The notes: generated by a model from the sequence alone, not told the origin. Shown: positions 27,150 to 39,704, counted from the stretch's first letter. The stretch is 64,000 bases of DNA from Syntrophaceae bacterium (GCA_009773315.1 WRPE01000001.1:62001-126000), one strand, 5' to 3'. A program made the numbers and translations.

Positions 27150-28100
27150 CTATAATTCCCTGACCGCTTCGAGCACCCGCCGCTTGATCTCATCGATATT
27201 GCCCTCGACCCTGCAGGCCGCCGCATTGATATGTCCCCCGCCGCCGAATTTTCGAGCGATTTTTTCCACGTTGACCTTACCCTTGGAACGCAGGCTCAGC
27301 TTGAAATGGTTTCCCTCCGTTTGCGTGTAGAGCATCGCGATGTCAATCCCTTTAACCGTCCGGGGAACATCAATAAAGCCGTCCGTGTGTTCCATCATCG
27401 CGCCTGTGTCCTGCAAATGTTGCTGAGTAACCACCAGTGATGCGGTTTTGGTTTTCATATCCAGTGTCAATGTTTCCAGAACTCTGGACAACAACTGAAG
27501 TTTCACCGGCGGATCGCTTTCATAAATATTTTCGGAAATCCACTGCGGGCTGGCGCCGCCTTCCACCAGATCGCCTGCGGCCCGGAGCGTTTCCTGATGT
27601 GTGCTGGAATAGCGGAAACCGCCCGTATCTGTTAGAATGGCCGCATAAAGGTTCGTACAGATATCTTTCGTCATCTTCACGTGCATCTTACGCATCAAAC
27701 GGTAGAGGAGTTCACCTGTGGAGCTTGCCTTCGGATCCAGCAGCTTCAATTGACAAAATCCGCCATTGGACACATGGTGATCAATATTAATCAATGTCTT
27801 AACCCGGACAATATCCCCGGAAATTTTGCCCACGCGGTCCAATTCGGAACAATCGAGAATAAAAGCGACATCGTATTTCTCGATATTCTCCAGTTCATGA
27901 ACAATACGCTCAGCCGCCGGCAAAAACCGGTAGTGCTCAGGCGTGGCATCCTGATTGCAAATCACCGCTTCCTTACCTAAATCCTTTAACATCAAATACA
28001 GCGCCAGTTCCGAACCCAGCGCGTCTCCATCCAATCGAACATGTGCGGTAATTAAAAATTTTTCTCCTTGGGCAATTGCTGCAAGTATTTCTTTAATCAT
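27150..28100 (-). CDS. nrnA: DHH-family bifunctional oligoribonuclease/PAP phosphatase NrnA
   Basis: A 316-residue DHH/DHHA1 phosphoesterase that degrades nanoRNA and dephosphorylates pAp. Metal ligands are in RLDGDALGS (Asp24 and Asp26), ILDCSELDR and INIDHHVSN (DHH). The C-terminal DHHA1 motif is RKFGGGGHINAAACRV. The start is ATG 28100, which overlaps the last codons of rbfA; the longer open frame upstream lies entirely in rbfA. Confidence 0.94.
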   Translation of the reverse strand: MIKEILAAIAQGEKFLITAHVRLDGDALGSELALYLMLKDLGKEAVICNQDATPEHYRFLPAAERIVHELENIEKYDVAFILDCSELDRVGKISGDIVRVKTLINIDHHVSNGGFCQLKLLDPKASSTGELLYRLMRKMHVKMTKDICTNLYAAILTDTGGFRYSSTHQETLRAAGDLVEGGASPQWISENIYESDPPVKLQLLSRVLETLTLDMKTKTASLVVTQQHLQDTGAMMEHTDGFIDVPRTVKGIDIAMLYTQTEGNHFKLSLRSKGKVNVEKIARKFGGGGHINAAACRVEGNIDEIKRRVLEAVREL

Positions 28101-28452
28101 TAACTTTTTCCTGTTTAGCGATCTCGGCGAGCAGTTTTTCAATACGGTTGCCATAGCCGAACGATGTGTCATGCACAAAAACAATATCCGGCACTAAGCG
28201 GAGCTGCAGGCGATGGCCCAACTCCCGCCGCACAAAGCCCTTGGCTTTACTCAAGGCCGACTGAATCTCTTCGTTTAATTCGTCTTTGCCCATTTCGACA
28301 AAATAAATTTTGGCATGGCGCAGATCATCCGTCATTTTGACCGCCGTGATCGTCACCGCGTGCAGGCGGGGATCTTTGATAACTTTGAGCAGAATATCGG
28401 ACATTTCCGCCAGAATCAATTCGCCTACTCTATCCGCCCTTTTAAAATTCAT
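28093..28452 (-). CDS. rbfA: 30S ribosome-binding factor RbfA
   Basis: A 119-residue single KH-domain protein needed for 16S 5'-end maturation. It shows RADRVGELILAEMSDIL, DPRLHAVTITAVKMTDDLRHAKIYF and the C-terminal LRLVPDIVFVHDTS. Its end overlaps the start of nrnA. It lies between infB and nrnA as in many bacteria. Confidence 0.95.
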   Translation of the reverse strand: MNFKRADRVGELILAEMSDILLKVIKDPRLHAVTITAVKMTDDLRHAKIYFVEMGKDELNEEIQSALSKAKGFVRRELGHRLQLRLVPDIVFVHDTSFGYGNRIEKLLAEIAKQEKVND

Positions 28453-28500
28453 CGTACTTGCCTGATTCCCAATCCACGGCTTCGAGAAAATTCGAAACCA

Positions 28501-31170
<2,670 letters not shown>

Positions 31171-31213
31171 TCCCGAAACTCCCTCAAGTTAAATATTGGG
31201 TCCCTGAAAAAAA

Positions 31214-32476
31214 TTACGCTTTTTTATTATCGTTCATTTCCTCGTCCAAAAGCCTGACGGCTTCTTCAATCCATTCTACGCTGGTCTTTTCACCGACGCC
31301 GGGTATTGCAGACAGCGCTTCCGGCTCCATCGCCGCCAGCATCGCGATACTTTTAATGCCCTGGGCAAAGAGTTTTTCCGCCATCGCCGGTCCGATACCG
31401 GGAATTTGCATCAGCGCCTTATGCCCGTTGTCGTCCTTTTCAGCGGCCATGGTTTCGCTCTTCACGTCGATTTTCCACCCGGTCAGTTTGACCGCCAGAC
31501 GAACATTCTGACCGTTCTTCCCAATGGCCAGCGACAACTGGTCATCGGGAACAATCACCGTCATCGCGCGGTTTTCTTCATCGACAAACACGCGATTGAC
31601 CTTGGCGGGAGACAGGGCGCTCGAGACAAACTTGGCCGCATCTTCCGTGTAGGGAATAATATCAATTTTTTCGCCGCGCAATTCCTGCACAACGCTTTGC
31701 ACACGTGAGCCTCTCATGCCCACACAGGCGCCCACCGGATCAATGTCCTTGTCTTTGGCCCTCACGGCGATCTTTCCACGCTTGCCCGGCTCGCGGGCTA
31801 CGCTGACAATGTCAATGAGCCCTTCGGAAATTTCCGGTACTTCCACTTCAAAAAGCGCCTTGAGGAAAGCGGGATGGGTACGCGACAGAATAATCTGCGC
31901 CCCTTTTGTATTTTTTTTCACTTCGAAGAGATACGTCCGGATGCGTTCGCCGCGTTTGTAGGTTTCGCGGTGAATCTGCTCCGCGGGGGGCACTACGCCT
32001 TCAGCGCGTCCCAGGTTCACAATGATGTTGCCGCCTTCAAACCGCTGGACAAAACCGTTAATTAATTCGCCCTTGCGGTCCTTATATTCGTCATAGATAT
32101 TGTCACGCTCCGCATCTTTAACGCGTTGAATAATGATTTGCTTGGCCATCTGGACGGCGATACGGCCAAAGGAACTGGTTTCGATCTTCATGCCCAGGGA
32201 GTCGCCCGGTTCCGCACCTTCATCGAGGGTTTTTCTGGCTTCCTCTTTGGAAATTTGTGTTTCGGGATCGAGCACTTTATCCACAACCGTTTTAAACTGA
32301 AATACCTCAATTTCTCCAACGTCGTCATTGTAGTGTGCTTCAATATCCACGTTGGCCCCCAATTTTTTGCGCGCCGCGGTCAACATGGCGGCCTCGAGGG
32401 CTTCTGTAATGATGAGCTTGTCGATGCCCCTGTCCTTACCCATCTGCTCAATCAGACGTTTAAGTTCTTGCAACAT
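31214..32476 (-). CDS. nusA: Transcription termination/antitermination protein NusA
   Basis: A 420-residue NusA with the N-terminal polymerase-binding domain, an S1 domain (NGFVQRFEGGNIIVNLGRAEGV), two KH domains (VGACVGMRGSRVQSVVQELRG and SLAIGKNGQNVRLAVKLTGW) and a C-terminal helix-hairpin-helix region (IPGIGPAMAEKLFAQGI, IPGVGEKT). There is no acidic AR2 repeat as in E. coli. No ylxR gene is seen between nusA and infB, which are 43 bases apart. Confidence 0.96.
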   Translation of the reverse strand: MLQELKRLIEQMGKDRGIDKLIITEALEAAMLTAARKKLGANVDIEAHYNDDVGEIEVFQFKTVVDKVLDPETQISKEEARKTLDEGAEPGDSLGMKIETSSFGRIAVQMAKQIIIQRVKDAERDNIYDEYKDRKGELINGFVQRFEGGNIIVNLGRAEGVVPPAEQIHRETYKRGERIRTYLFEVKKNTKGAQIILSRTHPAFLKALFEVEVPEISEGLIDIVSVAREPGKRGKIAVRAKDKDIDPVGACVGMRGSRVQSVVQELRGEKIDIIPYTEDAAKFVSSALSPAKVNRVFVDEENRAMTVIVPDDQLSLAIGKNGQNVRLAVKLTGWKIDVKSETMAAEKDDNGHKALMQIPGIGPAMAEKLFAQGIKSIAMLAAMEPEALSAIPGVGEKTSVEWIEEAVRLLDEEMNDNKKA

Positions 32477-32538
32477 TTACAAATTCCTCCCTTTTCTTCT
32501 CTTGGGCTGTGTCACATTTCAGCCTGTCGGCGTTTCTT

Positions 32539-33024
32539 TTATTCTAAGATCACAGCGGTTTCATCAATCAGGTTAGCTTTGGCGATTTCATTTTTTGGGA
32601 TACTGCTTATGTTACCCGCCAAATCAATCCGTACAATCTTCCTGCCGTTTTCTTCCACGTAATCCACCAGCGTCCCCTGAAAATTCTTCACGCCGTTGAT
32701 CTTTATATGGGTCTTGATTCTTACTTGAGCCCCTCTGAATCGCTCAAAATCGCGGTCGCGCGAGATGGGACGGTCGAGGCCCGGCGAGGATACTTCCAAT
32801 GTATAGGGTCCGTAGGACAAATCATGAACATCCAGAATATCACCCAGTTGATTGCTGACTGAGGTGCAGTCGCCCAGCGTAACACCGCCTTCTTTGTCCA
32901 GGAAAAGCCGAAAAACCCAGCGCGAATGCATTTTCAGGCATTCGACATGAATCAGTTCCATCCCTTCGGAGAGCGCAACCGGTTCGGCCAATTGCCATAT
33001 TTTGTCTTTTAAATCATCGCTCAT
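32539..33024 (-). CDS. rimP: Ribosome maturation factor RimP
   Basis: A 161-residue 30S maturation factor. It has GMELIHVECLKMHSRWVFRLFLDKEGGV in the N-terminal domain, DCTSVSNQLGDILD and YTLEVSSPGLDRPI, the family signature. The frame is open 14 codons upstream, but homology starts at ATG 33024 (MSDDLKDKIW). It is the first protein gene of the nusA-infB operon and lies downstream of a tRNA gene on the same strand. Confidence 0.94.
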   Translation of the reverse strand: MSDDLKDKIWQLAEPVALSEGMELIHVECLKMHSRWVFRLFLDKEGGVTLGDCTSVSNQLGDILDVHDLSYGPYTLEVSSPGLDRPISRDRDFERFRGAQVRIKTHIKINGVKNFQGTLVDYVEENGRKIVRIDLAGNISSIPKNEIAKANLIDETAVILE

Positions 33025-33172
33025 AATCAATCGCTTCAGAAAATAAAAAAGTGGGCAAAAGCCCACTTCAGCATACTACTTTCAGTGATGGTTGGAAATG
33101 CAACTACCATATAGAAACAGGCATTGCAAGCACTATTTACTGGCCAAAGCAAGCCTGCCTGCAGGCTAAAAA

Positions 33173-33247
33173 TGGAGCGGGCGACCGGGCTCGAACCGGC
33201 GACGTCCAGCTTGGGAAGCTGACATTCTACCACTGAATTACGCCCGC
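33173..33247 (-). tRNA. tRNA-Gly (anticodon CCC)
   Basis: On the minus strand a cloverleaf of 75 bases including an encoded CCA folds cleanly: acceptor stem GCGGGCG/CGCCCGC, anticodon stem TCAGC/GCTGG with loop TTCCCAA (anticodon CCC), and T-arm GCCGG-TTCGAGC-CCGGT. The D-loop has AGTGGTAGA. It lies just upstream of rimP. Confidence 0.95.
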
Positions 33248-33382
33248 TCACGGCCTGTGACCTTTATTCAACATGCTTTTTTTGTCAAGGATTTTTTAGG
33301 GAAACCCGATCATATGGCCGCATGAGACATACATTAAAGTTGATAGGGTTTGTTTTCTTGTCTGTTGACAGGAGGGAATATA

Positions 33383-33475
33383 TTGGTTAAAGAAGGTTTA
33401 AAGACGGGCATATGCCCGCTTTTTTTATTTAATGCCACAACTTTTACAGCTAAATGCGAAACGGCAAAGAGGTAA
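33383..33475 (+). other. Possible leader ORF upstream of prfC (unproved)
   Basis: A 30-codon frame starting TTG lies seven bases after GGAGG (33371-33375). It stops three bases before the chosen prfC start, and its codons run through the terminator-like hairpin at 33405-33430. A TTGACA hexamer (33365-33370) overlaps this ribosome site, so the stretch could instead be a promoter. I see no amino-acid bias that would suggest a control peptide. Confidence 0.25.
33405..33430 (+). terminator. Terminator-like hairpin just upstream of prfC
   Basis: The perfect palindrome cgggcatatgcccg is followed by a run of seven T residues on the plus strand, about 50 bases before prfC. No complete plus-strand gene precedes it, so it may be an attenuator in the prfC leader. 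Confidence 0.6.
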
Positions 33476-33477
33476 TT

Positions 33478-35064
33478 TTGAGTAAGCAACTGCAAAAAGA
33501 AATCGAACGGCGACGTACCTTCGGAATCATCAGCCATCCTGACGCGGGGAAGACGACGCTTACTGAAAAACTGCTGCTTTTCGGCGGCGCCATCCAGATG
33601 GCCGGCGCGGTAAAAGCCCGTAAAGCATCAAAACACGCATTGAGCGACTGGATGTCCATTGAAAAGGAACGCGGCATTTCCGTCACATCGTCCGTTATGA
33701 AGTTTGAATATGCCGATTGCGAAATTAACCTACTGGACACCCCGGGCCATCAGGACTTTTCCGAAGACACGTTTCGCGTACTCACCGCAGTGGACAGCGC
33801 ACTGATGGTAATCGACGGCGCCAAAGGCGTAGAGACGCAGACACAGAAGCTCATGGAAGTCTGCCGTCTGCGCAACACACCCATCATCACCTTTATCAAC
33901 AAAATGGACCGCGACTGCCTGGCGCCACTGGACATCCTGGCGGATATCGAAGATAAGTTGCAGATTGAATGCTCCCCTCTGTCCTGGCCCATCGGCATGG
34001 GCAAGCGATTCAAAGGCGTCTACAATCTGTACGACAAAAAGCTGCATCTCTTCACGCCGGGCAAGGCAAAACGTTCGGAAGGCGGGATTGTGATCAGCGA
34101 TTTGTCCGATCCGTTACTCGATGAACTGTTGGACAGCCAGGCCGGAGAACTCCGTGAGGAAATCGCTCTCTTGGAAGGCGCGGCCAATCCTTTTGACATT
34201 AGAGACTATTTAAAGGCCGGCCAGACACCGGTTTTTTTCGGCAGCGCCATCAATAACTTCGGTGTCAAGGAACTGCTCGACGCCTTTGTGGAAATCGCCC
34301 CGCCGCCGGTCGCGCGCCCCACAACCACCCGACAAGTCAGTCCGGATGAAGACGATTTTTCCGGCTTTGTTTTTAAAATTCAGGCCAACATGGACCCGGC
34401 GCACCGTGACCGCATCGCCTTCATGCGGATTTGTTCGGGCAAATTCGAGCGCGGCATGCACGTGATACATCATCGGATCGACAAGGAAATCTCCTTATCC
34501 AACGCCACCATTTTTATGGCGCAGGACCGAACCAATATCGACGAAGCCTATCCCGGCGATATCATCGGCATCCACAATCACGGCACCATCAAAGTGGGCG
34601 ATACGTTCACACAAAAGGAACCGCTCAAATTCACCGGCATTCCGCATTTTGCCCCGGAGCATTTCTGCCGCGTGCGGCTCAAAGACCCATTGCGCCTGAA
34701 ACATTTGCAGAAAGGACTGACGCAGCTTTCTGAAGAAGGCGCGATTCAGGTTTTTAAACCTTTATGGGGATCGGATAATATCCTGGGCGCCGTCGGCGCG
34801 CTGCAATTTGATGTGACCATGTCACGACTGAAAAACGAGTACAGCGTTTATGCCGACTATGAAAAGACGGACTATGCCGCCGCCCGCTGGGTTACCTGTG
34901 ACGACGCCAGAAAAATGGAAGACTTCCAGAAAAAAAATCTGACGAACCTGGCGATGGACACGGAAGGGAATCTGGTTTATCTGGCAATGAGCGATTGGCG
35001 GCTTTCCCATACCATGGAAGAATGGCCGCAGATACAATTCCACAAAACCATGGAAAAAAGCTGA
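33478..35064 (+). CDS. prfC: Peptide chain release factor 3
   Basis: A 528-residue translational GTPase that recycles RF1 and RF2 after termination. G motifs are [30 protein letters not shown] and NKMDRD. The RF3-type C-terminal domains include [19 protein letters not shown] and [11 protein letters not shown] take TTG 33478 as the start, because AGAGG is five bases before it and the length then matches E. coli RF3. ATG 33454 is an alternative without a ribosome site. Confidence 0.93.
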   Translation: MSKQLQKEIERRRTFGIISHPDAGKTTLTEKLLLFGGAIQMAGAVKARKASKHALSDWMSIEKERGISVTSSVMKFEYADCEINLLDTPGHQDFSEDTFRVLTAVDSALMVIDGAKGVETQTQKLMEVCRLRNTPIITFINKMDRDCLAPLDILADIEDKLQIECSPLSWPIGMGKRFKGVYNLYDKKLHLFTPGKAKRSEGGIVISDLSDPLLDELLDSQAGELREEIALLEGAANPFDIRDYLKAGQTPVFFGSAINNFGVKELLDAFVEIAPPPVARPTTTRQVSPDEDDFSGFVFKIQANMDPAHRDRIAFMRICSGKFERGMHVIHHRIDKEISLSNATIFMAQDRTNIDEAYPGDIIGIHNHGTIKVGDTFTQKEPLKFTGIPHFAPEHFCRVRLKDPLRLKHLQKGLTQLSEEGAIQVFKPLWGSDNILGAVGALQFDVTMSRLKNEYSVYADYEKTDYAAARWVTCDDARKMEDFQKKNLTNLAMDTEGNLVYLAMSDWRLSHTMEEWPQIQFHKTMEKS

Positions 35065-35191
35065 AATATTCTTTGTGGCTTTAGAAACGTCCCTGCCTGA
35101 TGCCAGCAGGGCCCCCCGAAACTGCGATAACCGCGATTTTACATTTATTTCATTGACTGGCAAAACAGATTCTCCTATACGGATAATTCAT

Positions 35192-36466
35192 ATGATCTTC
35201 GTTAAATACCGCTATCTGATATTCGGCATTCTGAGCGCCGCTTACATGCTTGTTTTTTTCCACCGGCTTGCTCCGGCGATAGTCGCCGTGGACATGATGC
35301 GTGATTTAAAAACCGGCGGTGCATTGATGGGCGTCCTGGCATCTGCTTATTTCTATTCCTATGCTTTGATGCAGATTCCCGCGGGCCTGTTATCCGATTC
35401 CTGGGGACCGCGCCGGTCGGTAACGTTCTTTTTTATCTTTGCCGCAGTAGGATCAATCCTTCTGGGTTTTGCACAAACCGTGGGCATGGCAATTGCCGCC
35501 CGGATTTTGGTGGGCCTCGGTGTGGCTATGGTTTTTGTGCCCACATTGAAGATTCTTACCAACTGGTTCGAGTCGGAAAAATTCGTTCGCATGAACGGGT
35601 TCCTGATCTCACTGGGCGGAGTAGGAGCCTACACGGCGGCAACGCCCCTGGCATTACTGAGTGATAGTATTGGCTGGCGCGGCAGTATGATTTTTATCGG
35701 GGTAGTCTCATTGGCTGTTGCCCTGGCCGTATGGCTGCTGGTCAAGGATACACCACAGGAATCAGGTTTTCAGCCCTTAAATGATTCCGTAAAATCCACA
35801 AAGCCCACAGACAGAATTGGCATACTGGCAGGAATTGTAATGGTAATCAAAATGCCCTGGTTCTGGCCGCTGGCATTATGTAGTTTTTTAGGCGCCGGAG
35901 TATCTTTGAGCTTCGTCGGCCTATGGGGCGGTCCGTTTTTGATGCATGTTTACGGAATGCCGAGAGCACAGGCGGGCGCCGTCTTATCAATGTTTGCCAT
36001 TGGTCTGATTATTGGCGCTCCGACCATGAGCTGGCTTTCCGACCGGGTACTACACTCCCGTAAAAAAGTAATCGTTCTCAACCAGATTTTCGCGCTGCTT
36101 GTGTTTATCCCGCTGGCCTTTTTTACCGGCAATTTCCCCAAGGGTATGCTCTATGTCTGGTTTTTTACTTACAGCTTTGTGTTATCGGGCATGGCTTCGC
36201 TTGGCTATTCATCCGTCAAGGAATTGTTCCCGAAGCAGATTTCAGGCACAGCCACCGGCTTGATGAACATTTTTCCCTTTGCCGGAGCCGCTTTGGGCCA
36301 GCCACTGATAGGCTGGTATCTGGATTCTTTTGGATCTGTCGACGGTCGATACAGTGCTGATGGTTATTCGGCTGTGTTGAAGGTTTGCTTAATTGTTATC
36401 ATTGGCGCGCTGGTAGCCAGTACTCTGGTGAAAGAAACACATCCCAAAGAATCTTCCATTCTATAA
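35192..36466 (+). CDS. Major facilitator superfamily transporter
   Basis: A 424-residue inner-membrane protein with about twelve hydrophobic segments. The MFS loop motif appears as GLLSDSWGPRRSV after helix 2, with a weaker counterpart in the second half (SWLSDRVLHSRKKVI). Helix 4 and 5 contain ILVGLGVAMVFVPTLKILTNWF, a pattern common in anion:cation symporter and oxalate/nitrate-type families. The substrate cannot be named. The frame is open 39 codons upstream; ATG 35192 places the first helix correctly. It follows prfC in the same direction with no terminator seen. Confidence 0.88.
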   Translation: MIFVKYRYLIFGILSAAYMLVFFHRLAPAIVAVDMMRDLKTGGALMGVLASAYFYSYALMQIPAGLLSDSWGPRRSVTFFFIFAAVGSILLGFAQTVGMAIAARILVGLGVAMVFVPTLKILTNWFESEKFVRMNGFLISLGGVGAYTAATPLALLSDSIGWRGSMIFIGVVSLAVALAVWLLVKDTPQESGFQPLNDSVKSTKPTDRIGILAGIVMVIKMPWFWPLALCSFLGAGVSLSFVGLWGGPFLMHVYGMPRAQAGAVLSMFAIGLIIGAPTMSWLSDRVLHSRKKVIVLNQIFALLVFIPLAFFTGNFPKGMLYVWFFTYSFVLSGMASLGYSSVKELFPKQISGTATGLMNIFPFAGAALGQPLIGWYLDSFGSVDGRYSADGYSAVLKVCLIVIIGALVASTLVKETHPKESSIL

Positions 36467-36493
36467 AAGCATCCAATAAATCTTTATTCCTGA

Positions 36494-37840
36494 TTATATG
36501 GGCAGCGACGCAACATGCCCGGCGGCGCTTTCGCCTGCCACATAGCCTGTCGAAAAAGCGGCCTGTAAATTATAGCCGCCCGTGTCCGCGTCAATATCCA
36601 TCACCTCGCCGCAAAAGTAAAGACCAGGTCGTTTTTTGGACGCCAGCGTGCGCGGATCAATTTCATCAAGAGCGACGCCACCCGCCGTCACAATAGCTTT
36701 AGTCAGCGGCAGGGGGGCTTTTACGTTGAAACGCAGTGCTTTGAAAAGATCGATCATTTTTTCCCGCTCGCCGGCGCTGACCTGATGCGCCAGTTTTTCT
36801 TGGTCCATACCGGAAAGAACAACAAAAGGGTCAATCATTTTCGACGGCAGATATTCTTTCAGAATACTCGCGATTTTTCTTTTGCCGAAATTGTTTAAAT
36901 CCGACTGCAACCGTTTCCGTAATTGTTCTTTCGTCAAGGCAGGTTTTAAATCGATCAGGATGGAAACAGGTCCGTTTGCCAGAGCTTCAACAACGGCCAG
37001 ACTCATGAGCAGGATAATCGGTCCGCCCAGACCGAAATGCGTAAAGAGCATTTCACCGAAGCGGCTCTCAAGAAGAGGTGACCGAGGAATTTTCTTTTCG
37101 CCGCGGCCATAATCGCAACCGGGCGTGAGCGCGGCATCAACCGTCGCGGCCTCTTTCTGCCACGCGGTGGCGCGGACATTACGCAAAGAGACACCCTGCA
37201 TGGACTTGGCCAGCTTTTGCTCGAGGACAACCAAAGGTATCAATGCCGGCTTGGGCAAAACAATGGTGTGGCCAAGCGTCGCGCTAATTTTATAGCCGTC
37301 GCCCTCGGAACCGGTGCTAGGCCAGGAGGCGCCGCCGGTGGCGATAATAACGGACGGGGAAAGATAATGACCACCCGTTGTTTGAACGACGAATCTGGAA
37401 TTTTTGTCCGGGATGATGGAGCTAACCCGGGCATTGAAAATAGTGCGTACTTTATTTTCAGTCAGATATTTTTGAAAAGCACGCACCACGTCGCGGGCAT
37501 CATCGGAAACGGGAAATATTCTGCCGCCACGTTCCACTTTTGTGGTCACGCCATAATGTTCAAAAAAGGCCAGCAGTTCCGGACGGAAGAAACGGGAAAA
37601 CGCGCTGTGCAGAAAACGGCCATTTTGCCCGTACATGGCAATGAACGCTTTGAGTTCGGCGGCATTGGTCAGATTACAGCGCGTCTTGCCGCTGACCAGG
37701 ATCTTTTTACCGCAGCTGTCCGTTTTTTCCAAAAGCAACACGCGGGCACCCAGCTGGGCGGCCCGTCCGGCGGCCATCAGGCCTGCCGCACCCCCGCCGA
37801 CGACCACAACATCGGCATCTATGCCTGTTTCATTTTTCAT
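36494..37840 (-). CDS. HI0933/YhiN-family FAD-dependent oxidoreductase
   Basis: A 448-residue flavoprotein. The N-terminal dinucleotide motif is VVVVGGGAAGLMAAGRAAQLG, followed by the family signature KILVSGKTRCNLTNA. ATGGASWPSTGSEGDGY lies in the middle, and the C-terminal FAD contact is LYFCGEVMDIDADTGGYNLQAAFSTG. Proteins of this family are labelled aminoacetone oxidase-like or NAD(P)/FAD-dependent oxidoreductase; the true substrate is unknown. It converges with the MFS gene, 27 bases away, and diverges from the DUF2600 gene. Confidence 0.9.
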   Translation of the reverse strand: MKNETGIDADVVVVGGGAAGLMAAGRAAQLGARVLLLEKTDSCGKKILVSGKTRCNLTNAAELKAFIAMYGQNGRFLHSAFSRFFRPELLAFFEHYGVTTKVERGGRIFPVSDDARDVVRAFQKYLTENKVRTIFNARVSSIIPDKNSRFVVQTTGGHYLSPSVIIATGGASWPSTGSEGDGYKISATLGHTIVLPKPALIPLVVLEQKLAKSMQGVSLRNVRATAWQKEAATVDAALTPGCDYGRGEKKIPRSPLLESRFGEMLFTHFGLGGPIILLMSLAVVEALANGPVSILIDLKPALTKEQLRKRLQSDLNNFGKRKIASILKEYLPSKMIDPFVVLSGMDQEKLAHQVSAGEREKMIDLFKALRFNVKAPLPLTKAIVTAGGVALDEIDPRTLASKKRPGLYFCGEVMDIDADTGGYNLQAAFSTGYVAGESAAGHVASLPI

Positions 37841-37979
37841 TTAATTTTCACACCATTGGCGTGACAGCTATCACAGATCGGCAAGAACGGTCAATTGATC
37901 AATTTGCCTGGTCTTGTTATACGAGCGCGCCTGTGCTAAAGACTTGCCAACTTAATGGCCAGGACAAAAGGAGCGGGAC

Positions 37980-39035
37980 TTGCAGGTACCGACCAATTTC
38001 ATATCGCTGACGACTAAAATGATCCTGAAGGTACAACCGGTGACACATTCATGTCTGCGGCAATGGAAGGAGCGGGCCCAAAAAATTCCCGATCCGGAAT
38101 TGCGCAGACAGGCGCTTGCCAGCATTGCAACCAAAACATTTCACTGCGAAGGCGGCTCTCTTTACGGTTTGCTGGCACGTCACCATTATAAAGACGCGAT
38201 TAAATTTATTGTCGCCTATCAAACCATCAGCGATTATCTCGATAATCTTTGCGACCGCAGCACATCGCAAGACCCGAAAGATTTCCGCGCGTTGCATGAA
38301 TCGATGCTGCACGCCCTGACGCCGAAAGCACCGCTTACCGCCTATTATCGTTTCCGGCGGGAACAAGACGACGGCGGCTATCTGGCCGCTTTGGTACAGG
38401 CCTGCAGGGAAGTTCTCGGGCATCTTTCCAGCTATCATCTGGGCGCGGCGGCCCTCCAGGAATTGGCGAGTGTCTATATTGATTTGCAGGTGCACAAGCA
38501 TGTTCGAAAAGATGAGCGCCTGCCTAGGCTGCAAGCATGGTTTGCCGGGCACGAAAAAGGCTTGCCTCAGATGGCCTGGTATGAATTTGCCGCTTGCGCC
38601 GGTTCAACGCTGGGTATTTTTTGCATCGTCTCGCAACTGTTCAATCCGGCAACGACTGCCGAGCTTATTGGCAGAATCAAAAACGCTTATTTCCCCTGGG
38701 TTCAGGGATTGCACATCCTGTTGGATTATCTGATTGACCAAGAGGAAGACCGCACCGGGTCGGATTTGAACTTTTGCTCTTATTATGAAGACAGCGAGCA
38801 CCTGTCTTGCCGCCTCAGTCATTTTTACAGCCAGGCGCAAGCGAGTGTTGCAAGTTTGCCCAACGCAAAATTTCATCATTTAATTACTTGCGGTCTCCTG
38901 AGCATCTATCTGGCCGATCATAAAGTCTCCCGGCAAAAAGACGTCCGGGTCATTTCCAAAAAACTGCTGAGTCTGGGCGGGAGCGAAGCATTTTTCTTTT
39001 ATCTGCACTGCTGGATTTATCGCAGGCTAACATAA
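37980..39035 (+). CDS. DUF2600-family large-terpene (tetraprenyl-beta-curcumene) synthase-like protein
   Basis: A 351-residue, largely helical protein of the YtpB/DUF2600 family. The family pattern is HCEGGSLYGLL (55-65) and two Asp-rich motifs, DYLDNLCDR (85-93) and DYLIDQEED (249-257). YtpB of Bacillus cyclises C35 heptaprenyl diphosphate to tetraprenyl-beta-curcumene, so a long-chain prenyl diphosphate is the expected substrate. The start is TTG 37980, with AGGAG about six bases before it; the next ATG would drop 13 residues. No prenyltransferase or squalene-hopene cyclase lies nearby. Assignment is by motif memory; confident on family, open on product. Confidence 0.8.
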   Translation: MQVPTNFISLTTKMILKVQPVTHSCLRQWKERAQKIPDPELRRQALASIATKTFHCEGGSLYGLLARHHYKDAIKFIVAYQTISDYLDNLCDRSTSQDPKDFRALHESMLHALTPKAPLTAYYRFRREQDDGGYLAALVQACREVLGHLSSYHLGAAALQELASVYIDLQVHKHVRKDERLPRLQAWFAGHEKGLPQMAWYEFAACAGSTLGIFCIVSQLFNPATTAELIGRIKNAYFPWVQGLHILLDYLIDQEEDRTGSDLNFCSYYEDSEHLSCRLSHFYSQAQASVASLPNAKFHHLITCGLLSIYLADHKVSRQKDVRVISKKLLSLGGSEAFFFYLHCWIYRRLT

Positions 39036-39224
39036 TCAATTGATGCATTTTTCTCCATCGTCTGGGGCGTTATTCCCCCTTTTGGCCAATTTTCAAAAAA
39101 GAGCAGGCCGCTGAGAAATAATTTCATTCATAATTACAAGTGAATAGACAACCGATAGGCTGATGCTAAAGTTGGCATGCTCATTGCTAATTATCGGCCA
39201 GCAAGGATCGGGAGATCGCAATTG

Positions 39225-39620
39225 ATGAAAAAAGCTTTGGTTTGCATAGCAGGACTGATTTGTATTTTGGCCGCGTTTAGTTATGCCGCCGATAAGCCTG
39301 CAGCAGAGACAAACAAAAGCGCTGCATTGAAAACGGCTAACGTCAAAACGGCTAAAATGAATGCCAGCGGGAAGGTTGTAGAAATTTCCAGCACGGCCAT
39401 TAAGATTGAACGAAGTATTAAAGGCAATGCAGAGATCATGGAATTCGCTCTGGAAAATCCGGTGCAGGGTGTCGTGGTAAACGATTCCGTAAAAATTGAT
39501 TACAGCGTTAAAGACGGGAAGTTGACGGCATCCAGAGTGGCCAAGCCGGGAGCAGCAAAAAATCCCGGTAAAAATGGACCGAAGCAGACAAAAGAGAAAC
39601 CAGCATCCGCTATGAAGTAA
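39225..39620 (+). CDS. Small secreted basic protein, unknown function
   Basis: A 131-residue protein with a clear signal peptide (KKALVCIAGLICILAAFSYA, cleaved near residue 21). A Lys/Ala/Thr-rich stretch follows, then a compact beta-rich part (GKVVEISSTAIKIERS, VVVNDSVKIDYSVKDGKLTASRV) resembling small OB-like DUF5666-type domains, and a Lys-rich tail. GGGAG lies before ATG 39225. I do not recognise a function. It precedes another small exported Lys/Ala-rich protein. Confidence 0.7.
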   Translation: MKKALVCIAGLICILAAFSYAADKPAAETNKSAALKTANVKTAKMNASGKVVEISSTAIKIERSIKGNAEIMEFALENPVQGVVVNDSVKIDYSVKDGKLTASRVAKPGAAKNPGKNGPKQTKEKPASAMK

Positions 39621-39704
39621 TTTGTGCGATGCCTTTCGATAGGTGGAGTCCCTTAAAAAAATTTAGGGGTTAATCAAAGAACTATTAACAAGGAGGATTT
39701 TAAA

